Shown: one piece after another, positions 19,090 to 27,946 of the stretch
Layout of the letters: each line of letters begins with the position of its first letter
Position numbering within the stretch: position 1 is the first letter of the stretch
From: CAWHHZ01 sp963829355
Lineage (GTDB): Bacteria > Acidobacteriota > Thermoanaerobaculia > Gp7-AA8 > JAHWKK01
Length of the DNA: 64,000 bases
Direction of reading: 5' to 3'
NCBI GenBank assembly: GCA_963829355.1
Contig: CAWHHZ010000032.1
Coordinates: 1 to 64,000 of the forward strand
Program-made: the position numbers and the translations under genes
The notes under the pieces: generated by a model
Seen by the model: only the letters and a program-made list of their open reading frames with translations
Database searches by the model: none
What the model was told of the DNA's origin: nothing

Positions 19090-21072
19090 TCACACCCCCG
19101 CCTTCACCCGGACAAACGGCAGCCGGTAGGTCGGCTCGCCCGTCAGCGCCAGTTTCGCATTCGCCATCGCGGGTGCGACCGGCGGCACGCCCGGCTCACC
19201 GATGCCGGTCGGCGCCTCTCCACTTTTCACGATATGGACGTCGACCTTCGGCATCTCGTGCATACGCAGAATTCGATAGTCGTGGAAGTTGCTCTGCTGC
19301 ACGCGCCCGCCCTCGAATTCGATCGCGCCATACAGCGCGGCGGTCATGGCATACGCGATCGCCCCCTGTACCTGCTGCTCGACGTTCCACGGATTGACCG
19401 CGATCCCGATGTCGACCGCCGCGGTCACCCGGTGCGTCACCGGAGTACCGTCGTCGGCAAGCGAGCACTCGAAGACCTCACACACGTAACTCGAGAATGA
19501 CTTCCGAAGCGCGACTCCTCGGGCACGTCCTTCCGGCAGACTCGTTCCCCAGCCGGACTTCTCCGCCGCAAGCTTCAGGACACCAACAAGCCGCGGATCG
19601 CCGTCCTTCAGCAGAGCGAGACGGTAGTCGACCGGGTCTTGTTTAGCCGCGTGTGCAAGCATGTCGAGGAAGTGTTCCGCCGCAAACGCCGTATGCGTAT
19701 GTCCGACCGACCGCCACCAGAGCGCGCTAACGGGGGTCGGTGGAGAGTGCAGCTCGATCCGGCGGTTCGGAATCGCGTACGGCATCTCCTTGGCGCCTTC
19801 GACCGAGGTTTCGTCGATGCCGTCCCTGACCATGAACTCCTCGAACGGCGTACCGGCAGCAATTGAACGGGTGACGACGCGTTGCCGCCAGGTGTCGGGC
19901 ATTCCATCGTCGCCGAGAATGGCCTCGATCCTGTGCACCGTCAGCGGTCGATACATGCCGCCCTGGATGTCATCGGCGCGGTTCCAGATCACCTTGACCG
20001 GCACGCCCTCACCATCCGCGGCCTCGACCGCATCCATGATGAAGTCGGACGCGACGTTCGCCCGCCGGCCAAATGCGCCGCCGGCCAGCATCGTGTGCAA
20101 CGTAACGTTTTCGGGGTCGAGCCCGAGGCGGTGGGCGATATTTCCCCGGTCGACCGTCTGAAGATACGTTCCAGCCCAGACCTCGGCGCTGCCATCCTTC
20201 ACGTGGGCGGTCGCGTTGAGCGGCTCCATCGGTGCGTGTGCAAGGAACGGCATGAAGAAGGTCGCTGCAACGGGATTGCTGTCTTCTTTCAGGTGCGACT
20301 CGCCTGCACCATGATTCTCGGCCACCATTCCCGTGGTCAGCGCGAGCTTCTCGTACTGCTCGTAGAGCTTTTCGGTCGAGAGACCGGCGTTCGGCCCGTC
20401 CTTCCACTCGACCTGGAGGCTCTTGCTCGCGCGATCGGCCTGCCAGAACGAATCGGCGAGTACGGCCACGCCACTCGGAATCATCTTGATCTTCTTCACA
20501 CCGGGCATCGCGAGAACTGCATCGTCGTTCTTCACGCGGACAGCCGATCCGCCATAGACGGGAGGGCGGGCGACAACGGCGGTCAGCATCTTCGGAAGCT
20601 GAATGTCGATCCCGAACTGCGCGCTGCCGGTGACTTTGTCGAGTCCCTCGACTCTCCGCGCAGACTTCCCGATGATGCGGAACTGCGACGGATCCTTCAG
20701 CTTCGGCTCTTCCGGAGGCGTCTGATTCGCCGCGTCTTTCGCCAGTTCTCCGTAGGTCAGGGATTTGCCATCAGGTCTGATCACCTTTCCTCGATCAGTC
20801 CGGAGCTGCGACACCGGAACACCCCAGCGCGCGGCCGCGGCACCCATCAGCATCGCCCGGGCCGACGCTCCTGCATTCCTCAGGGGCATCCAGAACGCGG
20901 GTGTCGAGGTGCTCCCTCCCGTTCCCATCATTCCGAAGAATGGATTGTTGTAAGCGGCATCGACAGGCGAATGCTCCGCTTCAAAGCGATCGAAGTCCGC
21001 GTCGAGCTCCTCGGCGATGATCATCGAATGCGAGGTGAAAACGCCCTGGCCCATCTCGACGTTCGGTGACAC
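19090..21072 (-). CDS. Molybdopterin-binding subunit of an IorB-type dehydrogenase, main part (frameshifted)
   Basis: Large xanthine-dehydrogenase-family subunit resembling isoquinoline 1-oxidoreductase beta (IorB). EMGQGVFTSHSMIIAEEL and later GGAFGRR, RPLTVHRIEA and VQGAIAYAMTAALYGAI are typical Mo-cofactor segments. The true N-terminus is encoded in another frame at 21244 (next entry). The two frames join at about 21063-21068 if one base is removed, giving a protein of about 717 residues, normal for IorB. The enzyme hydroxylates an N-heterocycle or aldehyde, with electrons leaving through the 2Fe-2S subunit and probably the cytochrome downstream. The substrate is unknown. Confidence 0.88.
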   Translation of the reverse strand: MSPNVEMGQGVFTSHSMIIAEELDADFDRFEAEHSPVDAAYNNPFFGMMGTGGSTSTPAFWMPLRNAGASARAMLMGAAAARWGVPVSQLRTDRGKVIRPDGKSLTYGELAKDAANQTPPEEPKLKDPSQFRIIGKSARRVEGLDKVTGSAQFGIDIQLPKMLTAVVARPPVYGGSAVRVKNDDAVLAMPGVKKIKMIPSGVAVLADSFWQADRASKSLQVEWKDGPNAGLSTEKLYEQYEKLALTTGMVAENHGAGESHLKEDSNPVAATFFMPFLAHAPMEPLNATAHVKDGSAEVWAGTYLQTVDRGNIAHRLGLDPENVTLHTMLAGGAFGRRANVASDFIMDAVEAADGEGVPVKVIWNRADDIQGGMYRPLTVHRIEAILGDDGMPDTWRQRVVTRSIAAGTPFEEFMVRDGIDETSVEGAKEMPYAIPNRRIELHSPPTPVSALWWRSVGHTHTAFAAEHFLDMLAHAAKQDPVDYRLALLKDGDPRLVGVLKLAAEKSGWGTSLPEGRARGVALRKSFSSYVCEVFECSLADDGTPVTHRVTAAVDIGIAVNPWNVEQQVQGAIAYAMTAALYGAIEFEGGRVQQSNFHDYRILRMHEMPKVDVHIVKSGEAPTGIGEPGVPPVAPAMANAKLALTGEPTYRLPFVRVKAGV

Positions 21073-21244
21073 GAAGCACGATGCGACCGTCGGAGTGCAC
21101 GCGGAGGAATGCCGTGAGTGCTGTAGAGCCCGCGCCCTCCTCGGCGGCCAGACCGCGTGTCAGAGTGGGAAGTGAGATGCCGAGTGCGAAGCCACCGCCG
21201 GCGAGCGCAGAGACCTGGAGGAAACGGCGACGGGTCGTCTTCAT
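20981..21244 (-). CDS. N-terminal part of the IorB-type subunit with Tat signal (frameshifted)
   Basis: The ATG at 21244 overlaps the stop codon of the 2Fe-2S subunit (ATGA), showing translational coupling. The first 35 residues are a twin-arginine signal (RRRFLQ followed by a hydrophobic stretch), so the folded cofactor enzyme is exported. After VLRVTE the frame becomes nonsense. The coding sense continues in the frame of 19090-21072 with NVEMGQGVFT. A +1 indel in the ACCG around 21066 explains this. Confidence 0.85.
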   Translation of the reverse strand: MKTTRRRFLQVSALAGGGFALGISLPTLTRGLAAEEGAGSTALTAFLRVHSDGRIVLRVTERRDGPGRFHLAFDDHRRGARRGLRSL

Positions 21245-21717
21245 GCCTCACCCTTTCGGCCTTCTGCTGCGGTTCGAATCGCTTTGCGGATCCGGTCGTA
21301 GGCGCCGCAGCGGCAGATGTTTCCGCTCATCGCGACGTCGATGTCGCGGTCACTCGGAGAAGGGTTCGCGTCGAGGAGCGCCGCGGCCGACATCAACTGT
21401 CCGATCTGGCAGTAGCCGCACTGCACGACATCCTCGTCGAGCCACGCCTGCTGCACGGGATGCAGTGAGTTGCCAGACCCGAGGCCTTCGATCGTCGTGA
21501 TCGCGTGTCCGGCGACGTCGCGGACGGGCGTGACGCACGAGCGCCTCGCTTGGCCGTCGACGTGAACCGTGCACGCGCCGCACTGCGCGATCCCGCAGCC
21601 GAACTTCGTCCCGGTCAGGCCGAGCGAATCGCGAAGAACCCAGAGCAGCGGCGTCTCCGGGTCCACATCGATGGCGCGCTCCCTCCCATTGACCTTCAGG
21701 TTGATGGTCTTCGCCAT
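21241..21717 (-). CDS. 2Fe-2S subunit of IorAB-type molybdenum hydroxylase
   Basis: 158 residues; the ATG at 21717 follows a strong GGAGG. The N-terminal plant-type ferredoxin domain has CGIAQCGACTVHVDG and the C-terminal helical domain has CGYCQIGQLM and CRCGAYDRI. All eight cluster cysteines are therefore present, as in IorA, CoxS and XdhC-type small subunits. It transfers electrons from the molybdenum centre encoded just downstream. There is no signal peptide; it is probably exported with the Tat-tagged large subunit (inference). It is first in a three-gene operon ending at 18409. Confidence 0.93.
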   Translation of the reverse strand: MAKTINLKVNGRERAIDVDPETPLLWVLRDSLGLTGTKFGCGIAQCGACTVHVDGQARRSCVTPVRDVAGHAITTIEGLGSGNSLHPVQQAWLDEDVVQCGYCQIGQLMSAAALLDANPSPSDRDIDVAMSGNICRCGAYDRIRKAIRTAAEGRKGEA

Positions 21718-21860
21718 GAATCCTCCTCTTCCTTCGCGGGCCTGGAGCGGCTCCGCGCAAGAGTGGCTGCGTACAGTGGTAGTTTGCACCAGTATATGTC
21801 GTCCCGGCGCTCGCAAGCACTGCTGCGGTCACGGATAGAGAAGAAGTCGGCTCTTCAGTC

Positions 21861-22721
21861 TCAAAAGTGCTCGGGCGCTGCGAGCGGTTCTATGGATCTC
21901 CTTCTGTAGAGGATGAAAGGACGCGCCAGCGCCAGCAGCAGGAGCACGATCCCGAACGTGCACACGATCGTCGCCCCTGTCGGCAGGTCCCATCGGAATG
22001 AGAACAACACGCCGAGCGCGGTCACCGTGGCTCCCATGATCCAGCCGAATGCGAGGCGTCCTCCCACGGTCCTCGCGAACAGCATCGCCGCAACCGAGGG
22101 GACGATGAGATAGGAGAAGACCAGAAGAACTCCGGCGATCTCGACCGAGGAGGTCACGACGGCGCCGAACGATGTGTAGAAGAGGAAGTCCCAGAAGCGA
22201 ACATTCCATCCCGCTGCACGTGCGCCTCGGGGATCGATCGAGATCTTCAGAAATCTGTGGCGCAGCGCGTAATGGAAGGCGCCAACCAGCGCGTACAGGA
22301 TCCCGGTCTTGATCACCTTGGCCCACGACACCGTCAGGATGTTTCCGACGAGCATGTCCTTGATGTGCTCGGTTCCCTCCGGGGCGTGGCTCATCGTGAG
22401 AATCGCCGCGGCTGCCGAAACGGCGTAGACGATTCCGATGACCGCTTCCTGCGGGATGCGGCTCTCCTCATGGATCCGGCTGAGCGCGAAGATTGCGGCG
22501 CCGAGCACGGTGAAGCCGAGCGACCAGATGTACGAGGTCTGGTTGTGGAGCCCGTATCCGAGCAGAAAGGCGACCGTCGTGCCCAGGGCCGCGATCTGCG
22601 CCAGGGAGAGATCGACGAAGATGACTCCCCGTTCGACGACGTGGAGTCCGAGGTATGCGTGGATGCCGGTGAGGACGAGGCCGGCTGCGAACGGTACGGC
22701 AAGGAATGAGAGCAGGTCCAT
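21861..22721 (-). CDS. Metal ABC transporter permease (ABC-3/ZnuB-MntB family)
   Basis: 286 residues with about eight hydrophobic helices. The family-typical opening is FLAVPFAAGLVLTGIHAYLGLHVVERGVIFVDLSLAQIAALGTTVAFLLG (broken here into recognisable parts: HVVERG, FVDLSLAQ, ALGTT), and VVTSSVEIAGVLLVFSYLIVP occurs near the C-terminus. It forms the inner-membrane channel for Zn or Mn import. It starts 4 nt after the binding-protein gene. No ATPase gene is adjacent, so the energising subunit must be elsewhere. Confidence 0.9.
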   Translation of the reverse strand: MDLLSFLAVPFAAGLVLTGIHAYLGLHVVERGVIFVDLSLAQIAALGTTVAFLLGYGLHNQTSYIWSLGFTVLGAAIFALSRIHEESRIPQEAVIGIVYAVSAAAAILTMSHAPEGTEHIKDMLVGNILTVSWAKVIKTGILYALVGAFHYALRHRFLKISIDPRGARAAGWNVRFWDFLFYTSFGAVVTSSVEIAGVLLVFSYLIVPSVAAMLFARTVGGRLAFGWIMGATVTALGVLFSFRWDLPTGATIVCTFGIVLLLLALARPFILYRRRSIEPLAAPEHF

Positions 22722-22725
22722 CGTT

Positions 22726-23628
22726 CTACCTCAGCGCTTCGGAAAGTGTCTTGATGTTGCGATCGAATACGGCGAACCAGTCATCGAGACCTTCCGCGCC
22801 ACCGACCGATGGATACATGACGATCACTTTTGCGCCGGTTTTGCTGGCGATCGACTGTGGCGTCTTGAGGTCGACGTACGGCTCGACCATGATGACCTTG
22901 ACGTTCTCTCGCTTCATCTTCTGGATGAGATTGAAGATGTGAGACGGTGAGGGGGGAACGCCGGGCTTCGGTTCGACGTAGTCGATCACCTGCAGTTTGT
23001 AGCGCTCGACGAAGTTCGGCCACGAGTTGTGATAGGTCACGATCTTTGCGCCGTGGAACGGCTCCATGGTCTGCATCCACTTCTTGTGCGCGACATTGAC
23101 GCGTCCCTTGAAGTCCTCGTATCGGGACTCGAAATACTTGGTCTTTTCCGGCCGTAGCTCGGAGAGCTTGTTCCTGACCTGCGCTGCGACTCGAATCAGG
23201 TTGCCCGGTTCGATCCAGTAGTGGGGATTGCCCATCGCGTGAAGATCTCCCATCGAGCGGTCCACGGTACCGGTCGGACGATCGAGAATCTCGACGCCGG
23301 CAGAAAGATCGAGATAGCCGCGTGCACCCTTCTGAATCTGCGCATTCCGGCTTTGTGACAGGAGTGCAGGGAGCCATCCGATCTCGAGATCGAGTCCGAC
23401 GACCTCCAGAAGATCAGCGCGTTTGAGATCGAGCAGAAAGCTCGGCTTCGGCTCGACGAAATGTGGATCCTGATATCCACGCGACATCGCCGTGACATCG
23501 ACCTCGGAGCCACCGACTTCTTCGGTGATCGAGGCGAAGTCGGGGATCGTGGTCACGACCTTCAGTGGCTCGGCCACGACAGGGATTCCCAGGATCAGGG
23601 AGATGAGAGTGATCAGAATTGATTTCAT
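22726..23628 (-). CDS. Metal ABC transporter substrate-binding protein (ZnuA-like)
   Basis: The start was moved to the ATG at 23628: GAGGAGAC precedes it and it opens a clean signal peptide (MKSILITLISLILGIPVVA). The 300 residues match cluster A-I binding proteins: KVVTTIPDFASITEEVGG, then DPHF, NPHYW and TYHNSW, each contributing a histidine ligand, and YVDLKTPQSIASKTG with YPSVGG at the end. There is no long His-rich loop, which in ZnuA marks high-affinity zinc, so zinc versus manganese is open. It sits 10 nt after the porin-like gene and directly before the permease. Confidence 0.92.
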   Translation of the reverse strand: MKSILITLISLILGIPVVAEPLKVVTTIPDFASITEEVGGSEVDVTAMSRGYQDPHFVEPKPSFLLDLKRADLLEVVGLDLEIGWLPALLSQSRNAQIQKGARGYLDLSAGVEILDRPTGTVDRSMGDLHAMGNPHYWIEPGNLIRVAAQVRNKLSELRPEKTKYFESRYEDFKGRVNVAHKKWMQTMEPFHGAKIVTYHNSWPNFVERYKLQVIDYVEPKPGVPPSPSHIFNLIQKMKRENVKVIMVEPYVDLKTPQSIASKTGAKVIVMYPSVGGAEGLDDWFAVFDRNIKTLSEALR

Positions 23629-23638
23629 GAATGTCTCC

Positions 23639-24946
23639 TCAAAACGCGTGCGCACCGTGCGCACCGATTGCGAACTGGAACTGAAGCAGCAATTCCACTC
23701 CGTCATCCATCCCGTCGTAGTCGTAGCGCCTGAGCTGTGAGCGCAGAAGACTGAACTCGGAAGGATGGAACGTCAGGAACAGAGACTGACTCCGGTCGGT
23801 GAGTAAAGGATCTTCCGGAAGATCGGTCTGATCGACCCGAAGTCCGGCGGACCACCTTCGCGCGAACTGATAGTCGCCAAGAAGATAGAAGCCGCTTGCC
23901 GTCTCCGTCTGATCCTCACGGTTGTTCCACATCAGCTCGGCACGACCCATAAAAGAGTTGTAGATCGATCGCGATAGAGGCTTCCAGCGGTAGGTGAGGT
24001 CGATTCCGGAGAATTCGTTCGATCCTCCGTTCTCCGGCAGTGTTCCCCGGGCCCAGCTCGTGCCGAGCTCGAAGTTGCTGCTGTCGGACAGATCGCGATA
24101 CATCTTCGCGTGAGCGACATAGAGCAGATCGTTGCGGTCGCCGGCTTCGAAGACGTCTTCGACATTGCCTCGATAGATGGCGCCGGTCAGTTCGATGAAG
24201 GTGTTCCATGGATTCGAGACGAGGTGATCGATCTCGATGCCGGAGTCCGCAATGCCCTCTTCCCCAAAGAAACGATCGTTGACGAGTGGTGCATCGACGG
24301 TCGACCAGCTGTGGAAGTGCGACTCATTGAATTTGCCGAACGGAGCCTTTGCCTTGCCGACCCGGGCGACGAGATCCCAGGGGAGTGTGACGAAATCGGC
24401 GTACGCCTCTTCGATTGCCGCTCCCTCTTGTTCGCTGTATCCGATGAAGACGTTCGCCTGCATGTACGGATCGACCCACGCCTGAAGCGACATCTCTGCC
24501 TCGGCGAGAGAGATTGACTCTCGTTCTTCAACGGGGTTGGAGCTTCCCGCGGAACCGATCACGTTGCCGATCAGCGCAATCTTTGGATTGAAAATGTTCG
24601 AGGCAGGCGAGGCCTGGGTAGTGACGACTGGCTCGCCGAGTGTCTCGGCCGGCTCGTCTGCCGGTTCGGACGAAGTGATGATCTCGACGTCCATGAGATC
24701 GTCGTCGCGATTGGCTTCTGCTGCATTCTCGTCAGACGTCTCATCATCTGCGAGATCCTTACGCAGCTCCTCGAGCTCGTGGCGCAGTTGTTCTGTGCTG
24801 CGCCCGAGGGCTTCGAGCTTCATCTCCAGTTGTTCGATTCGATCTTCCCGTGACTGCGTGGATGCTTCCTGGGCTGCCGCTGGTGCGGCCAGGATGAGCA
24901 GTCCGAGAAGGGTGATGAGAACGTAACGGGCCGTTACGATCGTCAT
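23639..24946 (-). CDS. Porin-like outer-membrane protein of the metal-uptake operon
   Basis: 435 residues. It has a signal peptide ending AAPAAAQ, then a coiled coil (about 30-75, RIEQLEMKLEALGRSTEQLR and following), an acidic linker, and a beta-barrel region with regular alternating strands ending in aromatic residues (the last strand ends in F). It resembles proteins found beside zinc ABC systems that are predicted to form outer-membrane channels. AGGAGGGATC gives a good ribosome site. It is co-transcribed with the binding protein 10 nt downstream. Confidence 0.8.
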   Translation of the reverse strand: MTIVTARYVLITLLGLLILAAPAAAQEASTQSREDRIEQLEMKLEALGRSTEQLRHELEELRKDLADDETSDENAAEANRDDDLMDVEIITSSEPADEPAETLGEPVVTTQASPASNIFNPKIALIGNVIGSAGSSNPVEERESISLAEAEMSLQAWVDPYMQANVFIGYSEQEGAAIEEAYADFVTLPWDLVARVGKAKAPFGKFNESHFHSWSTVDAPLVNDRFFGEEGIADSGIEIDHLVSNPWNTFIELTGAIYRGNVEDVFEAGDRNDLLYVAHAKMYRDLSDSSNFELGTSWARGTLPENGGSNEFSGIDLTYRWKPLSRSIYNSFMGRAELMWNNREDQTETASGFYLLGDYQFARRWSAGLRVDQTDLPEDPLLTDRSQSLFLTFHPSEFSLLRSQLRRYDYDGMDDGVELLLQFQFAIGAHGAHAF

Positions 24947-24987
24947 GATCCCTCCTGATCTGAAAGACTGGCTTCAGGGATGGTCGA

Positions 24988-25278
24988 TCAGACGAGTCGG
25001 GGAGGAGCACGGGAGGGTGCGAGGGAAGAGTCGACCGTCGTGGCAGGAACGATGCTGATTGCTTCGACCAGATCGATCGAACCGAGCGGCGGCATGGGAA
25101 GCGCCGCAGGGGGAAGAATGACCTTTACGTGGAGGCAGACGCCGCAGAGGGTCTGGAGCGAGGGGGAAGAACCGTGGTCGCCGGAAGGGACGAGAGGATG
25201 ATGATGGACTGCCGGCCCGACTGCGAGCGCAGCGAGCACCAGCACCAGCGTCATGAGCGTCTTCCGCATCGTCCTCAT
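24988..25278 (-). CDS. Small exported His/Cys protein, probably metal-related
   Basis: 96 residues. The N-terminal hydrophobic segment (LMTLVLVLAALAVGPA) is followed by HHHPLVPSGDHG and LCGVCLHVKV, a cluster of His and Cys residues suited to metal binding. The tail is proline-rich. It is the first gene of the apparent metal-uptake operon, 41 nt before the porin-like gene. Small proteins of this look occur beside metal-uptake genes. I recognise no named family with certainty. Confidence 0.6.
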   Translation of the reverse strand: MRTMRKTLMTLVLVLAALAVGPAVHHHPLVPSGDHGSSPSLQTLCGVCLHVKVILPPAALPMPPLGSIDLVEAISIVPATTVDSSLAPSRAPPRLV

Positions 25279-25368
25279 GATAAACGATGATGGGCTCGAG
25301 TGATTCCGCCCACCGGCCGTGACGTTTTGGCGACAGGGTAGACCTCATCCTCGAGGAGCGGCGGCTCG

Positions 25369-26832
25369 TCAGACGGAGCTCGCGATTTCTCCAGCGTCCT
25401 GAAGGGGGAGAAAGAGGTGCATGGTCGTGCCTGCGCCTTCGGTGCTCTGGGCGAAGATGTGCCCACCGTGGTTCGTCACGATCTGGTACGTGATCGCGAG
25501 TCCGAGGCCGGTGCCTCGTCGTTTGGTGGTGATGAACGGCTCGAAGATCTGCTCGAGCATTTCCGCGGCGATGCCGCAGCCGTTGTCCTCGACTTCGATG
25601 TGGAGAAAGGAATCGGGATTTGTGACCACACCGAACTCGTATGTCGTCGTTGCCGTGTCGCGTCGCGCTGAGAGTGTGACCGTTCCTGTCTCATCCATGG
25701 CCTGGCCGGCGTTGATGAGCAGATTCGCCAGGACCTGCTCGATCTGTTCGAGATCGATGAACACGACCTCGTCAGGTGCTGCCATGACGATTCGCATACG
25801 CAGACTCGCGCCGAGCAAGGAGCTCGCGGCCGCCTCCACACGCTCGATCAGATCCGCGGCTTTGACAGCATGCCTGGAGAGCGGCATCGGCCGCGCGAAC
25901 CGCAGGACCTCCTGAGACACTCTCCTCCCACGATCTACGGCCTGTCTGATGTACCGGGTCGCGCTGAGAATCTTCTCATCGTCAGAGGATTTTCTTTCGA
26001 TGACTTCGGTGAACGGGAGAATTCCGGCCATTACGTTGTTGAACTCGTGGGCCATGGTCCCCGACAACTTTCCGAGACTCTCGATCCGTTTCATCTGCTC
26101 GAGCTGAGCATGAAGGCGTTCCCTCTCGGCCTCCGAGCGCTTGAGATCAGTCAGATCGTTGATCACGCAGAGAGTGCCGATCGATCTTCCTGTATCGTCG
26201 CGACGCGTGATGGTGTGCATGGAGATCAGCTTCTGCACGCCCCTTCTGTCCTTGATCTCCAGTTCCGACTGCCCCTGTTTGATCTGTCGCCGCTGCCGGG
26301 GCGGCACCGAAAGAATCTCAAACAGATTGCCGCGAACGATCTCGGAGTAGGCGAAGCCGGTGAGCTCGCAGAACCTTGGGTTCGCGTACAGAAGACGGTC
26401 ATGGAGGTCGATGGTGCAGACGCCTTCGGCCATCGTGTCGACCATCGTTCTGAACTCCATGGCCGAATGTTGCAGACGCTGTTGTGATGACGCTTCGGCG
26501 GCCAGAACGTGCTGCGCGTGGCGAATGATCGAGATATAGATGAGCAGACAGGAAAGAAGGACGAACGCGACTCCCTTCATCGTCTGGAAATGCTCTCTCA
26601 GTAACCCCTCTCCGGGCACGATCGAGCGCGCGATGAAGTCAGTGGCGAATACCCACGCCATTCCAAAGATCAGGAAGAGGAGAACCGTACGACGCGCGGT
26701 TCTCACCCGCTCGCGGGCCAGCCGAAGCCGGGTTTCCAGTCTCTGGTCCGTCATCGAACGACGTCCTTCCAGCGTCCGCTGCCGCTTCGCGCAATCGTTC
26801 GATTCGTGCGTTTCATTCGGGGTTTCCTCCAT
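25369..26832 (-). CDS. Membrane PAS sensor histidine kinase
   Basis: 487 residues if the first ATG (26832) is used. An ATG at 26754 (MTDQRLETRL), with GGAAGG upstream, is the more likely start. Two transmembrane helices (about 48-70 and 86-108) enclose a short loop. A PAS domain (about 130-245) follows, then HisKA with the phospho-acceptor in GTMAHEFNNVMAG, and an HATPase domain with NLLINAGQAM, DNGCGIA and GTGLGLAI. No response regulator is adjacent. The short periplasmic loop suggests that the PAS domain does the sensing. Confidence 0.9.
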   Translation of the reverse strand: MEETPNETHESNDCAKRQRTLEGRRSMTDQRLETRLRLARERVRTARRTVLLFLIFGMAWVFATDFIARSIVPGEGLLREHFQTMKGVAFVLLSCLLIYISIIRHAQHVLAAEASSQQRLQHSAMEFRTMVDTMAEGVCTIDLHDRLLYANPRFCELTGFAYSEIVRGNLFEILSVPPRQRRQIKQGQSELEIKDRRGVQKLISMHTITRRDDTGRSIGTLCVINDLTDLKRSEAERERLHAQLEQMKRIESLGKLSGTMAHEFNNVMAGILPFTEVIERKSSDDEKILSATRYIRQAVDRGRRVSQEVLRFARPMPLSRHAVKAADLIERVEAAASSLLGASLRMRIVMAAPDEVVFIDLEQIEQVLANLLINAGQAMDETGTVTLSARRDTATTTYEFGVVTNPDSFLHIEVEDNGCGIAAEMLEQIFEPFITTKRRGTGLGLAITYQIVTNHGGHIFAQSTEGAGTTMHLFLPLQDAGEIASSV

Positions 26833-26902
26833 GCTTCGCGAACCATCCCTACCTATAGGGTTGCGTGGGGAGACCTTTCCTTATCAACGGCAGCAAAAAA
26901 AA

Positions 26903-26942
26903 GTCATCCTGAGCGCAGCGAAGGATCGGGTACGTCCTGACT
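26903..26942 (+). repeat. GTCATCCTGAG-type repeat, half copy
   Basis: The copy starts GTCATCCTGAGCGCAGCG and runs on through AAGGATCGGGTACGTCCTGA, the same words as at 18255. It lacks the inverted right half and lies just upstream of the epimerase promoter region. Confidence 0.6.
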
Positions 26943-26992
26943 CGACCGACCCTCGGGCGTAATATGCTTCATACAATCGCAGGGAGGAGCCG

Positions 26993-27931
26993 ATGGCACA
27001 GAGTCGAGGAATCCACGTCGTGTTCGGAGCGGGTGGTGGGGCGGGTCATGCCGTGGTCCGGAACCTCGCCGCCGAAGGGGTGCGGGTCCGGGCAGTGACC
27101 AGGAGCGGCAGCGGCTCGTACCCCGATCGAGTCCAGATTGTCCGTTGCGATGCGTCCGATCCGAGCGCCGTACGAGCCGCCTGCGAAGGCGCGGTGGTCG
27201 TTCACCACTGCATCAATGTGCCGTATTCCGAATGGGAGCAGACGCTTCCGTTGGTTATGGGCAACCTCATCGAGGGCGCCGGAGATGCCGGAGCCACTCT
27301 CGTCTACTGTGACAACCTCTACATGTACGGTCCCGTCGACGGTCCTCTGGTCGAGTCGAGTCCGACCGAGGGGGCATCGCGGAAGGGAAGGCTCAGAAAA
27401 CGACTCGCAGACTCTCTCTTCGAGGCTCATGCGACGGGCAGGGTGAGGGCCACATCCGCCCGTGCCTCCGACTTCTTCGGCCCGGGAGCAACGAATACCA
27501 TTGCCGGGCAACTGGTGTTTCCTCCTGTTCTCGCCGGAAAACAAGCGCACTGGATCGGTTCACTCGATGCCGAGCATTCGATGAGCTACATCGACGATGT
27601 CGCGAGAGGACTGATCCTGCTCGGGGAGGATCCGAAGGCGGAAGGGCGGGTGTGGCATCTTCCGGCGCCTCCTCCAGTCACCGGGCGGGAGTTCATCCGG
27701 ACAGCGTTCGAGATCGCCGGCGGGGAACCGAAGATTGGTGTCTATCCTCGATGGATGCTGCGACTCGTGGGCCTTTTCAACCGCCAGATGCGAGAGCTCG
27801 TGGAAGTGCTTTACCAGTTCGAGGAGCCATTCGTTCTGGATCACACCAAGTTCGCTACGACCTTCCCCGATTTCCGAGTGACTTCGATCAGGGAAGGTAT
27901 CGAACGCTCATTGGTTGCTCTTCGCGGGTGA
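26993..27931 (+). CDS. NAD-dependent epimerase/dehydratase-family (atypical SDR) protein
   Basis: 312 residues; ATG 6 nt behind GGGAGGAG. The Rossmann nucleotide motif is FGAGGGAGHAVVRNL near the N-terminus. YCDNLYMYGPVDG in the middle corresponds to the SDR active-site tyrosine region, though the YxxxK spacing is not classical. HSMSYIDDVARGLILLGED is typical of extended SDR proteins. It acts in the cytoplasm on an unknown sugar or ketone. It appears monocistronic and convergent with the FMN reductase at 27947. Confidence 0.85.
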   Translation: MAQSRGIHVVFGAGGGAGHAVVRNLAAEGVRVRAVTRSGSGSYPDRVQIVRCDASDPSAVRAACEGAVVVHHCINVPYSEWEQTLPLVMGNLIEGAGDAGATLVYCDNLYMYGPVDGPLVESSPTEGASRKGRLRKRLADSLFEAHATGRVRATSARASDFFGPGATNTIAGQLVFPPVLAGKQAHWIGSLDAEHSMSYIDDVARGLILLGEDPKAEGRVWHLPAPPPVTGREFIRTAFEIAGGEPKIGVYPRWMLRLVGLFNRQMRELVEVLYQFEEPFVLDHTKFATTFPDFRVTSIREGIERSLVALRG

Positions 27932-27946
27932 GGTGCGATCCTCGGC

